Shown here: piece by piece, positions 1 to 3,952 of the stretch
How positions within the stretch are numbered: the first letter of the stretch is position 1
Layout of the letters: each line of letters opens with the position of its first letter
Assembly: GCA_027036655.1 (NCBI GenBank)
Contig: JALWEC010000072.1
Location: 1 to 5,242 of the forward strand
From: Melioribacteraceae bacterium
GTDB taxonomy: Bacteria; Bacteroidota; Ignavibacteria; Ignavibacteriales; Melioribacteraceae
Direction: 5' to 3'
Length of the DNA: 5,242 nt
Notes under the pieces: model-generated
Told to the model about the DNA's origin: nothing
Databases searched by the model: none
The model's input: the letters and a program-made list of their open reading frames with translations, nothing else
Made by a program: the position numbers and the translations under genes

Positions 1-649
1 TGCTTCCCGATTGATCCCAAAGGTATTGAATTCTTGTTCCGGAAGAATTACTGAAAACCGGATGAGTCCAATCAATTCCGCTATCCAATATTCCCGCCAC
101 AACGCCGGCGCCGTTAATCCCTAAGTCGGATTCTACCAAATCAGCCCGTATTTCACTTTTGCTAACATCAAGCTTCATCTTGCGAACAGATGAAATATCC
201 ATAAAATCAACCGATTCATCCAATGCGGATTTATAAACTCCTGAAAGGGGAATATCAGCTACAACAATATTTTTGATTACCGAGCGGACAGTCCCCCCGT
301 TCTCCTCAATTACATTTTCCGTTTCGACAACATCATTACTCTTTAAAAGAACGGAAAGATAAACTTCCGATTTCGAAATCTCGTGAAAATCAATAATATT
401 CTTTAACTCGGAAATTCCATCATCAACAAAATATTTTCCATCTTTTTGAAAAGTAACATTTTTCATAAAAATGTTAATATAGGGCGAAATCTTCATCTCC
501 AATTCAGTTGCCGATTGCAGAGGGGTTGGTACGACAACACCGGTTTTTATGTTTTGAGATAAAGATTGAAAATCGGGATAATTGACATTCCCGTTTTGAG
601 AGAAAATAGCGGTGGAAAATAAAAATAAAGTAAGTAATAATTTCTTCAT
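1..649 (-). CDS. Subtilisin-like serine protease (S8 family), N-terminal part; cut by window edge
   Basis: Secreted endopeptidase of the subtilase family. My translation from the ATG at 649 stays open for 216 codons to the left edge, so the C-terminal part is outside the window. Residues 1-17 (MKKLLLTLFLFSTAIFS) form a signal peptide. Residues 18-94 are an extension without a recognised motif. Residues about 95-160 follow the alternating strand/helix pattern of the inhibitor I9 propeptide, with a GGTV turn at 118-121 and VVADIPLSGVYK at 129-140. The catalytic domain begins near 170, and residues 182-192 read GVVAGILDSGID, the S8 motif with Asp189 as catalytic aspartate, followed by WTHPVF. 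The His and Ser of the triad would lie beyond the edge, so activity cannot be judged. A strong ribosome site (AGGGGGAA, 5 bases before ATG) fixes the start. The gene lies 13 bases after the I9-like lipoprotein gene and is probably cotranscribed with it. Bacteroidota relatives often carry C-terminal sorting domains; none is visible here. Confidence 0.9.
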   Translation of the reverse strand, partial: MKKLLLTLFLFSTAIFSQNGNVNYPDFQSLSQNIKTGVVVPTPLQSATELEMKISPYINIFMKNVTFQKDGKYFVDDGISELKNIIDFHEISKSEVYLSVLLKSNDVVETENVIEENGGTVRSVIKNIVVADIPLSGVYKSALDESVDFMDISSVRKMKLDVSKSEIRADLVESDLGINGAGVVAGILDSGIDWTHPVFSNSSGTRIQYLWDQSGS

Positions 650-662
650 AACGTTCCCCCTT

Positions 663-995
663 TTATTTTAGATAATTTATTTTTGCCAGCTGAATTTGTT
701 TAATGAATTCCAATTCACCCGCTTTAATAATAGCGTTAGGCGTTCCCGTTGCAGATATGATATTGCCTGTTTCGCTTCCGATTTTAATTCCGGCGCTTTC
801 CAATTCCGTTCTTTCCGATGATTTCAATTTCTCGTTAGTCATCATTATTACGCCAATCGGACTTTCATCATTCTCCTTAATCATTTTCTTAAGTTTAATA
901 TTTAATGCGGATTCGAATTTAGGCGAGCCGACAAAATCTTTGGATGAACACCCTGCAAGAACTGAAGCAATTAAAAAAAAGAGTAATATTTTCAT
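663..995 (-). CDS. Small lipoprotein with a stand-alone inhibitor I9 (subtilisin propeptide)-like domain
   Basis: A 110-residue exported lipoprotein. Residues 1-15 are a hydrophobic signal peptide ending in the lipobox LAGC with lipidated Cys16, followed by SSKD. Residues 46-110 show the beta-alpha-beta-beta-alpha-beta order of the I9 propeptide fold: a strand (PIGVIMMT), a helix (EKLKSSERTELESAG), a turn with paired strands around GNIISATGTP, then the helix AIIKAGELEFIKQIQ and a last strand AKINYLK. The pattern matches the propeptide of the protease encoded next door, segment by segment. I9 domains normally fold and inhibit subtilases in cis; free-standing versions are known as trans inhibitors, for example the fungal POIA1/IB2 type. 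I infer that this one is a membrane-anchored inhibitor, immunity protein or chaperone of the downstream subtilase. The ribosome site AAGGGGAA lies 6 bases before the ATG. The family call rests on pattern, not on a database hit. Confidence 0.8.
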   Translation of the reverse strand: MKILLFFLIASVLAGCSSKDFVGSPKFESALNIKLKKMIKENDESPIGVIMMTNEKLKSSERTELESAGIKIGSETGNIISATGTPNAIIKAGELEFIKQIQLAKINYLK

Positions 996-1126
996 ATTCT
1001 GTTCCCCTTAAAATTATGATAAATCAGTTAGAATAATAATTTATTTACCAGAAAATTTTTTGAAAAGAGGAATGATGCCGCATGAAGTTCAAAAAATCTT
1101 TTATGAAGATAACTTAATTATTTTCA

Positions 1127-1164
1127 TTGACAAATACAATGTTTCTTGTCACAATTTGACAAAT
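1127..1164 (-). promoter_or_regulatory. Candidate operator/promoter region of the lipoprotein-subtilase operon
   Basis: Between the ssrA terminator and the lipoprotein gene lie three related half-sites. TTGACAAAT occurs on the plus strand at 1127-1135 and again at 1156-1164, 29 bases apart, and an inverted copy TTGTCA sits at 1146-1151. The last two make a palindrome, TTGTCA-5-TGACAA (1146-1162). Read on the minus strand, TTGTCA (1133-1128) followed 16 bases later by TATCTT could be a sigma70-like promoter, and TTTG-21-TGTATTTG is one mismatch from the Bacteroidota form TTTG/TAnnTTTG. None of these is decisive. The repeat is seen directly; its role as a regulator site is inferred. Confidence 0.35.
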
Positions 1165-1190
1165 GAATTTCTTAAGATAAAACCATGAGG

Positions 1191-1236
1191 AAAAGAAAAA
1201 GCTGTAAGCCATTGTAATACAACGACTTACAGCTTT
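1191..1236 (-). terminator. Intrinsic terminator of ssrA
   Basis: On the minus strand AAAGCTGTAAG (1236-1226) pairs perfectly with CTTACAGCTTT (1208-1198). The interior continues the stem for seven more pairs, including two G-T wobbles, leaving a three-base loop. The stem is followed by TTTTT, a C and TTTT (1200-1192). It begins 7 bases after the last base of mature tmRNA and points the same way, so it very probably ends the ssrA transcript and insulates the lipoprotein-subtilase operon from it. The plus-strand side carries only TTT after the stem, so there is little sign of bidirectional use. Confidence 0.85.
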
Positions 1237-1242
1237 GATTCG

Positions 1243-1602
1243 TGGAGGTGGCGGGAGTTGAACCCGCGTCCGAGATTACCTATCAGTGAACCGCTACGTG
1301 CGTAGTTTGTTGATCAAGTTTCGCAATGATAACCTCAGCAAACAAAGGTTAGCATTGCTATTCCGATAAACCCGCTTACACGGATTCGCCTTGCCTACTC
1401 GGAAGCTCGGTTCGGCTATCGCTCTTTACGGCGTTCTCTCTCATCTCAGAGCGAAGGGATAAGGAGAACGGCTGCGTATTACTTACGCAGCTAAGGCGTA
1501 ATTAGATTCGCCAGTTATTGTTTTTCCGCCGTTTAACGTGTCTGCGGAACACGGCACGCGTTTCAAAGACCCGATAATCCCGTCGAAGCCAATTTCACCC
1601 CC
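1243..1602 (-). ncRNA. ssrA: Transfer-messenger RNA (tmRNA)
   Basis: tmRNA rescues ribosomes stalled on mRNAs without a stop codon: it enters as an alanyl-tRNA mimic, then serves as a short message that tags the product for proteolysis. The 5' end (1602) reads GGGGGTGAAATTGGCTTCGA and its first seven bases pair with CACCTCC (1250-1244) to make the acceptor stem, with A1243 as discriminator. The T arm with GGGTTCAACTCCC is at 1267-1251. Helix 2 is seen as CGGGATTA (1582-1575) pairing with TAATCTCG (1278-1271). Pseudoknot 1 precedes the tag: CGTGT (1553-1549) pairs with ACACG (1541-1537), and TCCGC (1548-1544) with GCGGA (1529-1525). The tag frame follows at 1512-1483. After the discriminator the genome reads CGA, so the CCA end must be added after transcription. 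The length of 360 nt is normal for a one-piece tmRNA. Termini are predicted from pairing, good to within a base or two. Confidence 0.97.
1483..1512 (-). other. tmRNA tag reading frame (GESNYALAA, stop TAA)
   Basis: Nine codons from GGC (1512-1510) to GCG, followed by TAA (1485-1483), encode GESNYALAA. With the alanine carried by tmRNA itself, the appended degron would be AGESNYALAA, ending in the usual LAA recognised by ClpXP-type proteases. The stop codon lies within a perfect 8-bp hairpin, GCTGCGTA-5-TACGCAGC (1491-1471), the expected helix 5. The resume codon is chosen from its place just after pseudoknot 1 and the similarity to Bacteroidota tags of the form GExNYALAA. Confidence 0.9.
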
Positions 1603-1635
1603 AATAATATTGGGCGTTTTTTCGACTCGGGATTA
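1575..1635 (-). repeat. Nested inverted repeat spanning the ssrA leader and 5' end
   Basis: On the minus strand, TAATCCCG-AG-TCGA in the leader (1635-1622) is complementary to TCGACGGGATTA inside mature tmRNA (1586-1575): 12 pairs with a two-base AG bulge. Between them lies CCCAAT-ATT-ATTGGG (1614-1600), a perfect 6-bp hairpin that takes in the first three G residues of mature tmRNA. Both elements are seen directly. A precursor containing the leader could fold this way instead of forming the acceptor stem and helix 2. Read on the plus strand, the inner hairpin is followed by CGTTTTTT and resembles a weak terminator, but no plus-strand gene leads into it. Confidence 0.6.
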
Positions 1636-1645
1636 ATTTAACAAA

Positions 1646-2203
1646 CTATTTTTTGCGCGGTTCCCAAACAGGTTCGGAAATATTTTCAAGATAATTTGCA
1701 TACCGTGCAAGAACAAACAACAAGTCTGATAATCGATTAAGGTAAACTATAACTTTTTCATTAATATCAAAATTTTCGGATAGAGAAACCGTTTCCCTTT
1801 CCGCCCTCCTGCAGATTGTACGAGCGACCTGCAAATGTCCGGCGGCAATTCCTCCTCCGGGTAAAATAAAGACTTTCAGCTCGGGAAGAATTTCTTGAAA
1901 TCTATCGATTAACGATTCCAGATTTTCAACATACTCATTTTCTATTCTGGAAATGTTTATCTTTTTATTTTCCAGCGGAGTAGCCAAATCGCCGCCTAAA
2001 TCAAACAAATCGTTTTGCAGAGTGTAGATAATTTCTTTAAGCTCATTATCCTTGATAAAGGCAGCCGCCAATCCAAGTTGAGAATTTAACTCGTCAACGG
2101 TTCCGTATGCATCGAGACGAGGATGATTTTTGGGAACTTTGTCGCCTCCGTAAAGTACCGTGTTCCCTTTGTCTCCGGTTTTCGTGTAAATTTTGTATGA
2201 CAT
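1646..2203 (-). CDS. pduO: Corrinoid (cobalamin) adenosyltransferase, PduO type
   Basis: Cytoplasmic enzyme that transfers the adenosyl group of ATP to cob(I)alamin, giving the coenzyme B12 needed by mutases, class II ribonucleotide reductases and similar enzymes. At 185 residues it has the usual length of a stand-alone PduO/MMAB-type protein. The N-terminal ATP-binding motif is YTKTGDKGNT (6-15), then LYGG (17-20) and AYGTVDELNS (32-41). FILPGGG (112-118) carries the Phe that in the family (Lactobacillus reuteri PduO Phe112) shields the lower face of cob(II)alamin. RTICRRAER (128-136) contains the conserved Arg128, Arg132 and Glu135, and YLNRLSDLLFVLAR (154-167) forms the last helix. The start has the ribosome site AAGGA 7 bases upstream. 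No corrinoid synthesis or B12-dependent enzyme gene is visible nearby. The 90 bases upstream hold no clear promoter or cobalamin riboswitch, and the 43 bases downstream lead straight into ssrA without a terminator. Symbol by homology type; relatives are also named cobO-like, MMAB or yvqK. Confidence 0.95.
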   Translation of the reverse strand: MSYKIYTKTGDKGNTVLYGGDKVPKNHPRLDAYGTVDELNSQLGLAAAFIKDNELKEIIYTLQNDLFDLGGDLATPLENKKINISRIENEYVENLESLIDRFQEILPELKVFILPGGGIAAGHLQVARTICRRAERETVSLSENFDINEKVIVYLNRLSDLLFVLARYANYLENISEPVWEPRKK

Positions 2204-2293
2204 TTTTTTCCTTATTTATTTTACCTTATTTCTTAATAAACCCATTTCAATAATCTTTATCAGTAGTCCATTGGTTTTTCTGGTTCTTCACTA

Positions 2294-2629
2294 CTAACCT
2301 TGATTCATTAAATTTGAACTTTTCTCATTTTCTTGATTAGAGAGAGGAGTAAAATTTATATCTAAATTATATCCTATTGCTCTTGCATACTTTTCAATAG
2401 TAGAAATAGTAGGAGAAATTTTTGAATTAACATTTTCCAAGCGGGAAATATTGCTTTTTTTCGTTTTTAATAATTTTGCCATTTCTTCTTGAGTTAAACC
2501 TGCCTGTTTTCTTAATCGAATTAATTTTTTTCTTAATTCATACGCAGGTTTAAGTGCGTTATATTCTCTTCTTACTTCTGGATCGGAAAGCGCTTCTTGC
2601 TTAAATTCATTCAACGACTCTTTTTTCAT
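2294..2629 (-). CDS. higA: HigA-type antitoxin, XRE-family helix-turn-helix protein
   Basis: A 111-residue DNA-binding protein expected to neutralise the toxin encoded just upstream and to repress their shared promoter. The N-terminal stretch SLNEFKQEALSDPEVRREYN (5-24) and following LKPAYELRKKLI are typical of antitoxins paired with Gp49/HigB-type toxins. The HTH_3 domain covers about 32-93, with the helix-turn-helix around LTQEEMAKLLKTKKSNISRLE (45-65) and IGYNLDINF at its end. The last 18 residues are polar and probably disordered. The ATG lies inside the end of the toxin gene (23-base overlap), preceded by AAAGGA about 8 bases upstream, so translation is probably coupled. The gene is followed by a 90-base gap before the adenosyltransferase gene. 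The family is clear; the exact HigBA subtype is not. Confidence 0.92.
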   Translation of the reverse strand: MKKESLNEFKQEALSDPEVRREYNALKPAYELRKKLIRLRKQAGLTQEEMAKLLKTKKSNISRLENVNSKISPTISTIEKYARAIGYNLDINFTPLSNQENEKSSNLMNQG

Positions 2630-2948
2630 TTTTATATTCCTTTAATCTTTTACGAGCAATTTTAATTTCTTTTTGTGGAATTTTTTGTGTTTTCTTAATA
2701 TACGAGTGAAGAATAATTATCTCTTTATTTTTTGAAGTACAGAAGAAAGACCTACCTATTCCCTCCGCACCTTTCGCTCGTATTTCAAATAATTCTTTTT
2801 CAACTTTAGAGATATATGGTTTACCAAGAGATAATCCAAATTCCTCTATCATTTCCGTTATATGGATAAAATTAGCTAAAATTCCTTTTGGAAATTTAAG
2901 CGTATCATTTTTAACTTTTCTATTTATAAAGAAGACTTTATATTCCAT
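2607..2948 (-). CDS. higB: HigB/RelE-type toxin, phage-derived Gp49-like family
   Basis: Probable ribosome-dependent mRNA endonuclease of the RelE/ParE superfamily, the toxin of a type II system. Numbered from the GTG at 2951, the C-terminal half carries the Gp49-like signature: GLSLGKPYISKVEKELFEIR (39-58), GIGRSFFC (64-71), then IIILHSYIKKTQKIPQKEIKIAR (78-100), where the lysine-rich KKTQKIP loop and the A-R helix are diagnostic. Family members use scattered basic residues rather than a fixed triad, and Arg58, Arg67 and Lys86/87 are in the expected places. The length of 113 residues is normal. I start at ATG 2948 because family members begin M-EYKV-like; an in-frame GTG immediately before it (2951) would add one residue. 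Neither start has a good ribosome site. Toxin-before-antitoxin order fits HigBA. The gene appears intact. Confidence 0.92.
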   Translation of the reverse strand: MEYKVFFINRKVKNDTLKFPKGILANFIHITEMIEEFGLSLGKPYISKVEKELFEIRAKGAEGIGRSFFCTSKNKEIIILHSYIKKTQKIPQKEIKIARKRLKEYKNEKRVVE

Positions 2949-2983
2949 CACTTAAAAGTAATCATATATGTTAACTTGTGCAA
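2949..2983 (-). promoter_or_regulatory. Candidate toxin-antitoxin promoter, very close to the toxin start
   Basis: Only about 35 bases separate the terminator T-run from the toxin start, so any promoter of the toxin-antitoxin operon must lie here or inside the terminator. TTG, 20 bases, then TACTTTTA is one mismatch from the Bacteroidota -33/-7 pattern, and TATATGAT is an alternative AT-rich -10. The first of these would place the transcript start at or next to the start codon, suggesting a leaderless or nearly leaderless mRNA, which would also explain the missing ribosome site. This is inferred from pattern only. Confidence 0.3.
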
Positions 2984-3022
2984 CAAAAAAAGGCAAAGGA
3001 TTAGTTAAAATCTCTTTGCCTT
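2984..3022 (-). terminator. Intrinsic terminator after the 284-residue lipoprotein gene
   Basis: On the minus strand AAGGCAAAG (3022-3014) pairs with CTTTGCCTT (2998-2990). A bulged A and four further pairs (GATT/AATC) extend the stem to 13 pairs, closed by a six-base loop, and a run of T (2991-2984) follows. It begins 21 bases after the stop codon at 3044 and ends about 35 bases before the toxin gene, separating that transcript from the toxin-antitoxin operon. Confidence 0.85.
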
Positions 3023-3043
3023 AAAAAGGATTTTTTAGAAGCA

Positions 3044-3898
3044 CTAATATTTTCTGAACCAGCGCCGGTTTACCTTAGTTACATATAAGTGTTTTAGCGT
3101 ATCCCAGTAAAAGGGAATCGAATCGTACTGACGAATGTAAGTCGAATCAATATACAGGTATTCGTAATAGTCGGGGAATTTATCATGATTTAAATCCGTC
3201 ATCGTTCGTTTGTGCGCAAGTCCGACGTACGTTTCAAGCAGGTGAGGCGGTTTTGTCAATCCGTCAACCATAAAAAAGTTATAATTGCGATGACCGGATA
3301 TTATTCCATCCTCGTAGTTAAGCTCAACATAAAGAATATTTTTAGGTTTCCACCTTTTAAGCGTCATTCTATTAAACCCGCCGTGAATAGGCACTTCCGC
3401 TTCCCAGATTTTGTGGAATGTGTTATCGGCACATTCGAAAAGAGTTAAAAAGAAAAACGCGGTACCGAGCTTGGTACTGTCCAGATTAATGAAACTGGAT
3501 TCATAACCCACAACATTTTTTGTTTCTATATTTCTTTCGCCCGGTTTCGATTTGGCAATCAATGCAAAAATATACAAATGTCCTTTATGGCGGTAATAAA
3601 TAACGGCTTCCTTCGGAATTTTGTACGAGTATGTTCTGTCCATTTGAACGAGAAGAGTTCCCGCCGGATAATTAGTAAGAATGTACTGCTTTAAAGAAAG
3701 CGTATCGCACGGATTTTTAGAACGCTTTAGTCTTTCCGCCTGTTCGATATTGTATTCGCGCAATCTTTTCTCTTTTGTTCCGGAATGTGCGGCGCTCTGT
3801 TTCCCGCCGATTCCTCCGCTTTCTTCCGACTTTGAACAAGCAACGGAAAGAAGCAATAAAACGCCGAAAGCAATTATTAGTTTCTGAAATCTTTGCAT
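3044..3898 (-). CDS. Lipoprotein of unknown function with a DxNxD calcium-loop-like motif
   Basis: I do not recognise this 284-residue protein. Residues 1-20 are a signal peptide with a hydrophobic core (LIIAFGVLLLL), ending at Cys21 in LSVAC, a slightly atypical lipobox. A polar, glycine- and lysine-rich linker (22-45) follows. The rest is rich in aromatic and beta-forming residues (YKIPKEAVIYYRHKGHLYIF, FFFLTLFECADN, ILYVELNYEDGI) and looks like a secreted beta-rich domain. DLNHDKFPDYYE (235-246) has the D-x-N-x-D-x-x-P-D-x-x-E spacing of calcium-binding repeat loops in EF-hand-like and FG-GAP/VCBS proteins; only one copy is present. The ribosome site GAGG lies 7 bases before ATG. The gene lies 54 bases after the M20 peptidase gene and ends at a strong terminator, so the two may share a transcript. 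Probably a surface or periplasmic protein; no function assigned. Confidence 0.85.
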   Translation of the reverse strand: MQRFQKLIIAFGVLLLLSVACSKSEESGGIGGKQSAAHSGTKEKRLREYNIEQAERLKRSKNPCDTLSLKQYILTNYPAGTLLVQMDRTYSYKIPKEAVIYYRHKGHLYIFALIAKSKPGERNIETKNVVGYESSFINLDSTKLGTAFFFLTLFECADNTFHKIWEAEVPIHGGFNRMTLKRWKPKNILYVELNYEDGIISGHRNYNFFMVDGLTKPPHLLETYVGLAHKRTMTDLNHDKFPDYYEYLYIDSTYIRQYDSIPFYWDTLKHLYVTKVNRRWFRKY

Positions 3899-3918
3899 TT
3901 TTTACCTCATAAATTATT

Positions 3919-3946
3919 GAATTGCCCCTCAAAAAAGAGGCAATTC
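3919..3946 (-). terminator. Hairpin between peptidase and lipoprotein genes (weak terminator or leader element)
   Basis: On the minus strand GAATTGCCTC and GAGGGGCAATTC form an 8- to 10-bp stem with a two-base bulge around a TTTTTT loop. It sits 6 bases after the peptidase stop codon and 20 bases before the lipoprotein start. No T-run follows on the minus strand (CAATAATTT), so termination would be partial at best. On the plus strand the stem is followed by T-rich sequence. It could instead be a processing or stability hairpin that sets different levels for the two genes. Confidence 0.45.
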
Positions 3947-3952
3947 TTAAAT

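Noticed and set aside
703..1011. Open frame of 102 codons on the plus strand
   Set aside because: It lies antisense to the I9-like lipoprotein, whose signal peptide, lipobox, ribosome site and operon position are all coherent. The plus-strand translation resembles no protein and has no ribosome site.
1127..1164. Plus-strand promoters from the two TTGACA hexamers
   Set aside because: No good -10 element lies 16-18 bases downstream of either hexamer, and no plus-strand gene follows.
1200..1260. ssrA 3' end as an integration site (att) of a genomic island
   Set aside because: ssrA is a common island target, but there is no integrase gene and no second copy of the ssrA 3' end in the window. The adjacent repeat is an intrinsic terminator.
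1600..1622. Plus-strand intrinsic terminator (CCCAAT-AAT-ATTGGG-CGTTTTTT)
   Set aside because: The stem has only six pairs, mostly A-T outside the G-C triplet, and no plus-strand gene would use it. It is better explained as part of the nested inverted repeat at the ssrA 5' end.
2204..2293. Cobalamin riboswitch ahead of the adenosyltransferase gene
   Set aside because: The 90-base gap is far too short for the about 200-base riboswitch and shows no B12-box sequence.
3212..3448. Plus-strand open frame inside the 284-residue lipoprotein gene
   Set aside because: It is a shadow frame of a gene with a good start and export signal, with no supporting motif. The same applies to the open frames at 3681-3887 and 4946-5152 on the plus strand and at 3717-3932 and 4288-4512 on the minus strand.
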